In this document: positions 1-9,833 of the stretch, one piece after another
How the letters are laid out: each line of letters begins with the position of its first letter
How positions within the stretch are numbered: the stretch's first letter is position 1
DNA from: Medicago truncatula
Lineage: Eukaryota > Streptophyta > Magnoliopsida > Fabales > Fabaceae
Reading direction: 5' to 3'
Assembly (NCBI RefSeq): GCF_003473485.1
Contig: NC_053049.1
Location: forward strand, 6,510,001-6,574,000
DNA length: 64,000 bases
The notes under the pieces: model-generated
Seen by the model: only the letters and a program-made list of their open reading frames with translations
Told to the model about the DNA's origin: nothing
The model's database searches: none
Program-made: the position numbers and the translations under genes

Positions 1-356
1 ACCTCAGATGGACTCACATCATAGAAAATAGGTAGAACAGTTTGTCCTTGTACATGGATGCAATCAGCAATATTTACCAATTCTTGCAAGCACCATGTGG
101 AAGAAGCATAGTTTTTTGAGAAAATTACAATCAAGATATGAGATTCTTTTATAGCTTGTAGGAGCTCAGATGATATGTTTCCCCCTTTTTTTAGGTTTAT
201 ATCATCCCTGAAGACAACAATGCGATTTTTATGAAGAGCACCAAAAAGATGATCAGTGAAATTGTTGCGCGTGTCTTCGCCTCGAAAGCTCACAAACACA
301 TCATATTTCCATTTCCTCCTATTTGAAGAGACACTTTGGATGCTACTACGAGTCAT
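1..356 (-). CDS. TIR-domain disease-resistance protein (TIR-NBS-LRR type), first exon, partial
   Basis: An open frame starts at the ATG whose complement is 354-356 and runs without a stop to the window edge, giving 118 codons. After ~17 polar residues it reads WKYDVFVSFRGEDTR, the classic start of a plant TIR domain, and later has KGGNISSELLQAI, VIFSKNYASSTWCLQEL and VLPIFYDVSPSEV, which are the TIR-2 and TIR-3 motifs. The TIR domain therefore fills residues ~18 to 118 with the usual spacing. In the family the TIR works as an NADase and signalling module upstream of NB-ARC and LRR regions; those exons would lie left of the window. The conserved catalytic glutamate (SSELLQ context) is present. 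It could also be a TIR-only or TIR-NBS gene, because the rest is not visible. The frame is intact, so there is no sign of a pseudogene in this exon. Confidence 0.9.
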   Translation of the reverse strand, partial: MTRSSIQSVSSNRRKWKYDVFVSFRGEDTRNNFTDHLFGALHKNRIVVFRDDINLKKGGNISSELLQAIKESHILIVIFSKNYASSTWCLQELVNIADCIHVQGQTVLPIFYDVSPSE

Positions 357-1665
357 TCAAATTGTTAAAGCCAAAGGCCCAAAACTAACTTGCTAAGGAT
401 TTTGTATTTTGTTTGCACTGTTGCTTGCTATGAAACTAACATGCTAACTTTACATTGCAATGAATTATATTGCAGCTTAAATAGTTATTGGAGTATTCGT
501 ACATTTGAGCCTTTTCCAGGGTCTTTCTTGCTAGCTAGCTTCCACCAACATTCGTATGTAACACCCTTGGAATTTCCCACTGCTAACATATTCTGGTTTT
601 ATCTTCCACTACTTTTTCTTCACGTTTCAACGGTACGTTTATCAAAGGGCCTATAGGACCCACTTGCATTGCATGTCGGTTGTTTTCAGCCAAAATGGAA
701 AATTGCAGCAAGTCTTTGATGCATCAAAAAACCTCTTTTTACTAGAATTTTTCAACAACCGTTCATCCTAGGTGGCATTTCTACAGAATTTTAGATTATT
801 TTTTGAAAAAAAAAAAAGTTTTTAATAGGGAGTAGCAAGAAAATACTTGAATGACTTTGTATTTTTGTAACTTTAATGACTTTAGTGTATTTTAGACGAG
901 AAAATAATATATGAGTGATTAAAATAAATTATTTTAATGAGATAATTATTAGTTAGAAGAGAGATATAGACAAAATCACCAAACTCAAAGTCACCGAAGT
1001 GTTACCCCATTTAAGATGGGTTGATTAGTAGATGGTTTTACGCTAATAGGTAATTATTGTTTCATGGTTGATTGCAGTTTTTTATTGATCTTTTTTCAAT
1101 CAAGGGTGATGTATTTAGTATTAGGTTAGTAGATGTTGTCCTCGTAAATTTAACTCACATGATAGAGATAACGCATAATACAGTAAGATATGAGTTTCGA
1201 ATCCAACCATAAAAAAAAAAAAAAAAAGTCTAGTACATGTCATTTAAGGGGGTGGTTTGATATATTGGGTTGGCACTAGATCTTTAGTGTCCTAGATGAC
1301 ATGACATTTTTAGCTGTACTGACCAGCTATATCTATCTATCAACACATCCTCTTTTATAATTGGTTTAAAAAAGTCCAAAAGTCAACAGGCTACACAAAA
1401 AGCCTAAACTTCCGGACGTACAATTTTGTCTTATTTGGTTTCATATTATGCTATATATATATATATATAGCATTCCATGCATCTTCCTTTTCCTTCCACT
1501 TTGTTTTCATCGTTTTGCCAGATCTCTTTTCCCGTAATCTTCTTGTGTTGATTCAGTATTCAACATATGTCTTAGGAGTTCTCTTAAGTTTTCTTTCCTG
1601 CATAATATTGTGATGAAAGAGCGAGGTTATATTACAAGTGAAAGTGATTAAAGACAAACAATAAA
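357..1665. other. Intergenic region upstream of the TIR gene
   Basis: AT-rich sequence with short poly-A runs (near 790 and 1210) and a TA dinucleotide run near 1450. It should contain the promoter of the minus-strand TIR gene. The open frame at 390-656 shows no recognisable domain and is not called. Confidence 0.6.
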
Positions 1666-1935
1666 GGGTTAATAGGGTTTTCTCCCGTGTAATATAGGTT
1701 ATTTCTATTCCTTGTAAAAAAAAAAAATTGATTTACCCCTTTATAATTTTTTTTTTGTTTACTTCTTAATAGGTCATTCAAAAATCAATTTTTTTTTTAG
1801 AAATTTTCGTTTTGGAATGACCTATTAGGGGTAAATCAAAAAAACAATTACAACGGAGTAAATCAAAAATATATATAATTACAGGGTATAAATTCAAAAA
1901 TAACATATATTATAGGGGTAAAACCCTATCAACCC
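1666..1935. mobile_element. Mutator-type fold-back MITE with 9-bp target duplication
   Basis: The element starts GGGTTAATAGGGTTTT and ends AAAACCCTATCAACCC, so its ends are inverted repeats that stay similar for ~50 bp inward. It is flanked by a perfect 9-bp direct repeat, AACAATAAA, at 1657-1665 and 1936-1944. The interior is AT-rich and non-coding. A 9-bp target duplication is the signature of Mutator-like transposases, so this is a ~270-bp non-autonomous MULE-derived MITE. The assignment rests on the ends and duplication only. Confidence 0.8.
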
Positions 1936-2089
1936 AACAATAAATATGAAGGAAGATGAGTGATTGTTTATTGCTGCCAACTACGCTACACTACACTATT
2001 TAACATCTTCATTCTTTTAATTTCACGAATATTAATAAAATTTCTATTATACATCATTTTATATATGGTGTTGATTAAATCATATATAA

Positions 2090-2310
2090 AGTTGGATTTT
2101 TTTTTCACTAAATCATACAAAACTTAAACTGAAATTCAAACTCAAGAATTTAAAGTTTAAAGCCGGATTTTTCATCTATAAATCGCTAAATCATACAAAA
2201 GTTATACCTAAACTCTAAACTCAAGAACTTTTCGTGCAAAGCTAGATTTTCACTAAATCATACAAAAGTTAAACTCGGACTCTATAAATTATCAAATCAC
2301 ATTTAGGGTT
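2090..2310. repeat. Degenerate tandem repeats, ~70 bp unit
   Basis: The phrase CACTAAATCATACAAAAGTT (with variants) followed by an AAACTCAAGAA-like stretch recurs about three times. No coding potential is seen. Confidence 0.55.
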
Positions 2311-2344
2311 AAATGTTTTTGATCCACATAAATATGAAAAATTT

Positions 2345-2730
2345 CAAAGGTCATTGCACGAATAGAACTCTAATAGGCTCCCTGCCTTAAAATAAATAAT
2401 TGCCACATCGCCTCTAAATACTCATAATAGGCTCCCCGCCTGTAATGGTTCATATTAGAATCCTTGCCTTGAAATCAATAATAGGCTCCCTGCCTTTAAT
2501 TATACATATTAGACTCCCCGCCTTAAATAAAATCGACAATAGGCTCCCCACCTAAACTAAGCTCCCCGCCTGAAATAGTTCATATTAGGCTTCCATCTTA
2601 AAATCAATAATAGGCTCCCCGCCTTTAATTATACATATTATGCTTCCCGCCTTAAATAAAATCCACGATAGGCTCCCCGCCTGAGATAGTTCATATTAGG
2701 CTCCCCGCCTTAAAATCAATACTTTCAAAA
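2345..2730. repeat. Minisatellite built on a GGCTCCCCGCCT core
   Basis: About a dozen copies of the 12-bp core TAGGCTCCCCGCCT (with variants) are separated by 15-20 bp AT-rich spacers. The spacers recur in a fixed order (TTCATATTA, AAATCAATAA, TTATACATATTA, AAATAAAATC), giving a higher-order unit of roughly 110-135 bp. This is a GC-rich punctuated array in an AT-rich background. It may be a decayed LTR interior, because the solo LTR at 46.6 kb carries a similar kind of punctuated array, but no LTR ends were found here. Confidence 0.75.
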
Positions 2731-4030
2731 GTTTAAATCATGAATTATTCTTCAACAATTTCATTTTATTTTTCAGATCATTGTATCTTAGAAATCATGT
2801 TAGGTTCTCAAAATAAAGTGTTTCAACAAGGGTTATTCCCACAACTTATATTGCTAAAAGAAACATAAAAGTGAATTGATAGCAAAAGTTGACTGATATT
2901 GAAAGCAATAAGATAAATTTGTTACAATCCCAATTATTTACTCGACTTAATTTTGAGTTGATCAAATCTTGAAGTTCGTAATGCAATTGATTGAGGTAGT
3001 AAAATCTTCCCTATTTTGATCTCATAATAAATCATCCTTTATGTATCCTTTTTCTCCTTTACTCTGCAAAATCACTCTTTCACTTCAAACCCTTCAATCT
3101 TTTCTTTGCAAGCATTTTTGTTCTTCAATTTGACCAGAGAGAGAAGCTTTTTATTTTCCATCTTTCGCAGCCTTATACTTTTCTAACACACTAATCCTCC
3201 CACTTCCCCCCCTGCTTTTCGTCTTACCCTTATCTCTCCCTCTAACTCTTTCCTTTTCTCTCTCGATGCTTCTCCTTCTATCTTCTTCTCTATCAATTTG
3301 AAATCCTAACCCCAAAATTCGTCTTCTTCCACTTCAATCTTCATGATTTAAGTTCCTTCTAAACCTTCAATTGCGTGTGAATTTCCTCGAATTTTGGTTT
3401 GGAATGGTGGAGTATGGTGGTTATGGTGTTTCAGCCGAGAGCTAGTGGAAGGAAGATGGGGAAATTGTAAAAATCCCCTCCCCCTCTCTCTGCATGGTGA
3501 ATTTACAAAAATGCCCACTAAATTCAACAAAGAACCACATCTTTTCACATGAAAACGAGCTTCTAAACCAAACGCAGGACAGAGTCCTGCGCTCTCGTGA
3601 TTTTGGGCAAATTTTACCGGTTAAGGGGTCAAAATGACAATTTTTTATTTAATCAGAATTTCTCAAGTATAAAGGTTGATATAAAGGTTGCCGAAGTCGA
3701 CAACGATAGACAATTGTATCTGGCCAAAATTGAAATAACAAAATGAAAGATGGTGATGTCAACGGCAAAAGTCGTTGTCGGTAGCGCTAATGAAATATGT
3801 ATGGGATGATTAATAGAGCATATAATCAGTTTATGAGATTAGGAATTGACATAATATATAGGATAAAAACAATTGGAACCAATAAAGGAACCAATAATGT
3901 GTGAATATACATATTATCCAAAATTATAAAAAAGAGTGTTGTTGTTATAGAGTTACCAAAAAATGATTGATACTCATATTTACATCAAATGAAATCAAAA
4001 AAAGAAGTAGCATCGGTGAGTGAAGATAAT
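2731..4030. other. Non-coding stretch with a strong pyrimidine tract
   Basis: From ~3040 to 3350 the plus strand is dominated by C and T (CTTTCTCC-like tracts), and then turns GA/GT-rich. It could be a leader or promoter of a lost gene or an LTR remnant. The open frame at 3348-3548 (minus) is low-complexity and has no domain. Nothing else recognisable is seen. Confidence 0.5.
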
Positions 4031-4318
4031 CTAATCTAGGATTAGAGTTAAGGTGATTTGTTGAAAGTGCGGATCATGAACACCAAATCTTTGTTTGGAA
4101 ACGACTTGAACGTGCATATTTTTAGGTGGCTTCTCTAGATAAAAAATTAACTTATCACCTACCTCTAACATATGTTCTCGGCAAAATTTGAACCATTGGC
4201 CGCCTAAGTATTTTTTGTAAATTACTCTCTTTGCCGTTATCAAGCGACACTTGTACCTTTTTTGAGCTTGTTTGTCGATGAGTGTGATTGTTTTCCGTGT
4301 TCCTTTTAGAAATGTCAT
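4031..4318 (-). pseudogene. B3 DNA-binding domain exon (REM-like), probably part of a decayed gene
   Basis: The 95-residue open frame reads RKTITLIDKQ, YKCRLITAKR, LGGQWFKFCREHMLEVGDK and LIFYLEKPPK, which is the body and C-terminal half of a plant B3 domain. B3 proteins of the REM type bind DNA as plant-specific transcription factors. Homology extends upstream of the first Met (FSNEIS), and a stop precedes it, so the Met is not a natural start and this is an exon fragment. The domain core itself has no internal stop. A second, broken B3 copy lies just upstream on the same strand (4780-4975), so the two probably belonged to one two-B3 gene. An alternative is a live gene whose other exons I could not resolve. 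Confidence 0.7.
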
Positions 4319-4779
4319 TGATATCTCATTTGAGAAGTGTTAGGTATAAAACAAATTGCAGTGTTAATTAGAAGTTATATATATGTACATTTCTAAAACA
4401 TTTACCAAAGCATTATAAAGATTTATTGTAGGAAAAGAGCATGTTTTATTTTGTTCAAGAGATTAGGAAAACAACATTACAATTAACATGATACTAATTG
4501 GAATCAATGAAGGAACCAATGATGTGCAGATTAACATTACATAATAGTTAGGTTTATAAAAGAGATTGCAAGTTTCATAGACTAACCAAAAAGGGATTTT
4601 TGCCAATATTTACACCAGACAAAATGAAAAGAACAAATGACATCACAAAGTCAAGATAGTTTACGACTACAGTCCAAAGCGATACGTCAAAATAGTAGAA
4701 GTTCAAATAGTTCAACAACAAAGATCTACTATAGAATAACTTGAATTTGCAAGTTCTTCTGTGACTTTTCGAGATCAAA

Positions 4780-4975
4780 GATGAGCTTACCACCTTTTTC
4801 CATCACTCGTTATCTGCAGAAATTGAACCACTGCCCATCCAAATAATTTTCATAGCTTGCTTTATCGGTGGTAATGAGATGACAGTTATGCTGTCTCTGT
4901 GTCTGGTCATCAATGAGAGTGATTGTTTTGCGCTTTCCTTTCAGAATTGTTCTTGACACCTCATTTGGGAAATGT
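4780..4975 (-). pseudogene. Second B3 domain copy, interrupted by an in-frame stop
   Basis: The minus strand reads FPNEVSRTILKGKRKTITLI, then LITTDKASYENYLDGQWFNF followed by CR, a TAA stop, and RVMEKGGKLIFDLEKSQK. It aligns residue for residue with the B3 exon at 4031-4318, where the same point is CREHMLEVGDK. The stop inside the DNA-binding fold argues for a pseudogene. Further upstream (about 5480-5570) the minus strand shows an S/Q-rich linker-like stretch ending at a possible donor, also with a TAG stop. It may be an earlier exon of the same dead gene. Confidence 0.65.
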
Positions 4976-5689
4976 TAAACAAGAAAATAACTGCAATATT
5001 AGTCTAATGCATATTTACATGGATAAGATGTATGCGAATATAGTTACATATAATTTATAAAATAAATGTAGCATAACTGATTTTAAGCTAAAGAAAATGT
5101 AGCATGACTTCTAATTTATTTTCCTATTATCTTCCCATAAAGTCTAGATAAATGCATGCATGTACATTATATGTACCCCGTTGATCAATTAATATTGTTA
5201 AAACAAATGGAAGTTAAGCATCACTTCCGCATGTGCATATATAGCTGCCACCATTTGACATTGATTTCTTCGAACATTTGGTGCAACTCTCATAATACAA
5301 TCCAAACTGTTTAGGATTGAATTTAGTTGTTTTCCAAGTAGCGATGAGTATGTTTCCTAACACAAATTATGCACATGAAATAAAGAATAATGCAATATGT
5401 ATTTTTAATTTGTGCGTAAAAAAACTCAAAGCATGTTTGTGCATAAAAAAAGAAGACATTGACTAAGTTTATAAATTCAGCAATTGACCTAACCTGAGAC
5501 AGTTTGGAAAAATCGTTGTACGAAGTACGTTGAGAAGAAGTCGAACTCTGACTTAAGTTCTAACTGAAGCTTTGACTCTGAGCTTGAGAAGTGTTAAGGT
5601 CACGACAACAATTCAAGAAGCATGGTCAAAAACAATCAAATCAGATTGTGAAATAATAAGTTACTCTAACACTGTAATATGAAATCATA

Positions 5690-7770
5690 ATGCAAAAAAT
5701 TATACGCATTAGCGTAACAAAAAAACAGACACACATAAAGTATTACTCTAAACGCTAATATATGTGTTTGTATATTTGCGAGGTTGAAGAAAGAAAATAA
5801 AAATATTTTGTATCATTAAATGATAGCGTGAATAAAAATATTTGTGAGGTTGTTATGATTAAACGATATTTAAATTAAATATATAAGTGATAAAAAGATA
5901 ATAAAATTTCTTTGAAAAAAAGGTAATAAAATTAAATGGAACCTCCTTAAAAAGATTAAATGGAATGGCTACAAAAAATTAAAGGGAAGAAAAAAATATA
6001 TTGAAATATAATATTAGAAAATAAAATAAAAGGTTCCCAACGTGAATTGAAGAGAGATGCTTGTGAAATTAATTGTCGAGAATTAGTTTATTGAAGTAGC
6101 ATTCAACAACTTTTGGCCAAAGATCATTCCATTCAATTTTATGCATTAAAAAAAGTACCTATTTTAGTAAGTATTTAATTGATATTGTACTTGGCCTAAC
6201 TTCTCCTTAAAAATGTAGAGAAGTTGAAAAAAATCGGGTCAAACGGTATCTTAATCTCCCATAACGACAGTGTAGAACCAACTGAATTTGGGAGAAAAAA
6301 ATTAGAAAATAATTAAAAATAAAAAATATTGCAAAATAGTCAAAAGTTTTTTTTTTTTTGAAAGAATGGTCAAATGTTTTTAAAAATATGAAAATTGGAA
6401 AATAGCTAAAAAAAAATCGGTGAGGTATCACTCAACCAAGCAATACTAAAAAAAATTATATGCATTAACCTAACAAAAAACAGACAGACAGACATAAAAT
6501 ATTATTTTAAATGTTAATGTGTGTGTGTGTATTCGCGAGGTTGAAAAAAGGAAATAAAAATATTTGGTATCATTAATTGACAGCGTGAATAAAAATATTT
6601 GTGAGGTTGTGATGATTAAACAATATTGAAATTAAATATATAAGTGATAAAAAGATAATAAAATTCTTTTTAAAAAAATAATAAAATTAAATGGAACGGT
6701 TCAAAAAATGAAAATAAAATAAAGTTAAATGAAAAGAAAACATATTGAAATATAATATTAAAAAAATAAAAGAAAAGGTTCCCAGCGTAAGTTGAAAAGA
6801 GGTGCTTGTGAATTATATTGTCGAGAAGTAGTTTTTTAAAGTAGCATTCAATAACTTTTGGCCAAAGCTCATTCTATTCAATTTTATGGATTAAAAAAAG
6901 TTCTCTTTCTAGTAAGTAGTTAATTGATATTGTGTTTGACCTAACTTCTCCTTAAAAATGTAGAGAAGTAAAAAAAAAAATCGGGTCAAACGGTATCCTA
7001 ATCTCTAACAACGGCAGTGTAGAAGCAACTGAATTTGGGAGAAAAATTGAAAAATAGTTAAAAATAAAAAAAATTGGAAAATAGTTAAAGGTTTTTAAAT
7101 ATATAAAAATTGAAAAAAAGTTAAAAAAATTAGTGAGGTAGCATTAAATCAAGCAACACTAAAAAAAATTATATGCATCAACGTAACAAAAACACAAACA
7201 GACGAACATAAAATATTACTCTAAACGTTAATGTGTGGGTGTAAATGTTTGCGAGGTTGAAGAAAGGAAATAAAAATATTTGGTATCATTAAATGACAGT
7301 GTGAACAAAAATATTTGTGAGGTTGTGACTATTAAACAATATTGAAATTAAAATAATTGATAGTGTGTTTGACCTAACTTCTCCTTAAAAATGTAGAGAA
7401 GTTGGAAAAAAGTCGGGTCAAACGATACCTTAATCTCCCACAACGGCAATGTAGAAACAACTGAATTTGGGTGAAAAAATTGACAAATAGTTAAAAAAAT
7501 AAAAATTAGAAAATAGTTAAAAGTTATTAAAAATATAAAAATTATAAAAGTTAAAAAATAGTTAAAAACTTCTACTTAAAAATGTAGAGAAGTTGAAAAA
7601 AAAGCCGGGTCAAACGATACTTTAATCTCCCACAACGGCAATGTAGAAGCAACTGAATTTGTGTGAAAAAATTGAAAAATAGTTAAAAGTTATTAAAAAT
7701 ATAAAAATTATAAAAGTATTTAAAAAAATAAAAATTATAAAATAATTAAAAAAAATGGTGAGGGGCAAAA
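5690..7770. repeat. Tandem array of ~0.7 kb AT-rich repeat units
   Basis: Three head-to-tail units begin near 5698, 6447 and 7158 with the phrase TTATATGCATTAACGTAACA (variants), followed by GCGAGGTTGAAGAAAGGAAA and TTTGTGAGGTTGTGATGATT. Each unit then carries CTTCTCCTTAAAAATGTAGA, GTCAAACGGTATCTTAATCT and CAACTGAATTTGGGAG. The third unit lacks ~350 bp in the middle, and a fourth partial unit starts near 7565. Units differ by many point changes and small indels. No open reading frame longer than ~75 codons is shared, so this is non-coding. Confidence 0.8.
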
Positions 7771-9406
7771 TGGAAAATGCACCCTATGAATGATGAGGTG
7801 ACACTAACTACACCCCATCAATAGGAAATTACCAAAATGCCCATCTTAGGGGCAAAATGGTAAAATCATAGGGATTTATCTTTATAATATAGTAAGTAGA
7901 TGTCTATGTCCAATTGACCACACTGATAATGTATTTATATTCATATGAATTGGCTAGTTGATTAATTGATTCTTAAGAAAGGAACACAATTTGACCCTTG
8001 ATTATATGCTTACTCATATCAAAATTGCAATTTTACATGTTTTGGGTGAAAAATTAAAATAAATTGAGGCTAGTCGGAATGCTACGAAACTTTACAAATC
8101 ATTTCTATGTATTTTATATAGAAATATTTTCAACAAAAAAAAATTAACTCAAAATTCGAATTCTACATTGAGATTTTTGTTATTTTTTTTTGGGTTTTCG
8201 TCGCTTTAAAAATTTATAATTAATCTATCATTTTACATGCCTATAAAAAAAAAATTACTTGTCACTTTTTCAAACTTTATGTCTAGAAAGAAAAAATATG
8301 TAGTAAAAAATAGGAAAAGTATCATATTACAAAATTAAAATATATAAAATTATTTTTCGGACGCGTATATTACATGATCACTTTGAACAATTAACTTTAG
8401 AATAAATGATTTTTACATCTTCCTCTTTCGAGAAAAAATTTGAAAACTCAAAATTATATTTTTAAAACTAATAAAAAACACTCAAATTATATTTTGAATT
8501 TTTGAAAAATCCTAAAAATGTTAGATGTTGAAAAATTCGATACCTACTTGAGTTCCTAATTCTTTTTCTTTAGGCAGAGTTCCAAAATTTTCAAACTGTT
8601 ATTGTATGCAAAAGAAAAAAAAATCAAAAACAAAAAAGCTCGCGTGTCCCTCGCTGCTACGGTGTGCTACCTACCAAGAATGAATTCAACAAGCCAACCA
8701 ACACGAAGCATACGGACAAAGTACGGTACGGTGGATATGTTAGAATCACGATAACTAAAAATAAAATTTGTTTTAAAAAATAAAATTTATTTTTAATTAT
8801 CTGCATTTAAACATTTTACAATAAAATTTTGTTATCTATAATTGTTTCGTTAAGAGTTAAAATTATATGTCACACAATGTGAATTTATTATTGATCAAAA
8901 TCATGTTTTTAATTTTATTTGAGATGGTTGTGAAGACATAGTTTAAGTCTAAGTGGATGACCTTGTCAAAAAAAAAATAATTTAAGTGGATGATTGCTAA
9001 CTCAGTGGGTATATTAAAATTACGAGATTCACCATGATTTTTCAGACATTACATTTTGTAGCTTATGCATAATCATATTGGGTCATCGCGATTCTGACAT
9101 ACCTACCGTGATATCAAACATATATTAAATTTTGATTAATACGGTTGCAAAAATCGAAAAAAGTCGGGAACCATTAATTACCTTTGTAATCAAAGTAGCG
9201 CCAAGTACTTCGACCACAGGGGAGGGAAGTTTCGTAGACAGCTTCGCGTCCTCGCTGCTTCTTTCTGGCGACTATGATATCTTAATAACTTTTATTTTGT
9301 CTTATAATTATTAAAAAAATATGTACAACATTTTAACTAACTATTTGTCATAGATAAAAATAGAATGTGTGCAAAAAAATAAAAAATAGTTGAAAAGAAT
9401 GAGTAA
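7771..9406. other. Intergenic, AT-rich, no gene recognised
   Basis: Just after the tandem array (7760-7880) is a stretch rich in GGGGCAAAATGG-like phrases. A less AT-rich patch lies at 8640-8740 and another at 9160-9270. The only open frame above 60 codons starts at 9132 and shows no domain. Nothing else is supportable. Confidence 0.5.
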
Positions 9407-9492
9407 CTTTTTTTTGGTGGATGGAGGTTGAACCCCAAATCTTACATATATTATATATTATCCCTATCAACTGAAGATAAACTCACGAGAGC
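9407..9492 (-). mobile_element. Short tRNA-derived SINE, minus strand
   Basis: Read on the minus strand it has a Pol III A-box-like phrase (TTCAGTTGATAGGGA), a B-box-like GGGGTTCAACC and a terminal A run. Imperfect 14-bp flanking repeats (AAAAGAATGAGTAA at 9393, AAAATAATAAGTAA at 9493) look like a worn target duplication. It belongs to the same family as the copy at 38373-38512. Confidence 0.65.
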
Positions 9493-9785
9493 AAAATAAT
9501 AAGTAAAGTACTAACACTGTTTTAAAAGAAAAAAGAATTTATGGGTGAATTAAAATATGGGTGTAATATGAAAATTTTTATAAGCAGTAATAATTTATTG
9601 AAATTTATTTAAAGTAGTAAAAAGTAAAGGTATTTTATAAAATAAAAAATAAAGATAATAATTAAGGAATAAAAAAAAGGAAAGAAATAAGGAATAAAAT
9701 ATGTTCTGGTTTGGTTTGCTGGGGTTTCAGCTGCAATGCCCTTTCCATCTTTCTTATATTTGATTTGATCCGATCTCCCACCACC

Positions 9786-9794
9786 AAACCCTAA
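9786..9794 (+). promoter_or_regulatory. Telo-box in the leader of the PDH-E2 gene
   Basis: AAACCCTAA lies 40 bp before the ATG at 9834. This motif is common near transcription starts of plant genes for translation and organelle biogenesis. That it acts here is inference. Confidence 0.5.
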
Positions 9795-9833
9795 TTTCAA
9801 TTCTCATCGCCGTATTCTCAATTTCAATCAATA

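Noticed and set aside
390..656. 88-codon open frame on the plus strand upstream of the TIR gene
   Set aside because: No domain, Cys/Phe-rich random composition, and it lies in the expected promoter of the TIR gene.
2345..2730. CRISPR-like array of short repeats
   Set aside because: Nuclear plant DNA, with diverged repeats and spacers that themselves recur; a minisatellite. The array at 47068-47206 was rejected for the same reason.
7760..7910. Helitron 3' terminus
   Set aside because: The end resembles some plant repeats, but no CTRR end with a preceding hairpin could be defined.
9132..9314. 60-codon open frame before the E2 gene
   Set aside because: No similarity or codon pattern that I recognise; treated as chance.
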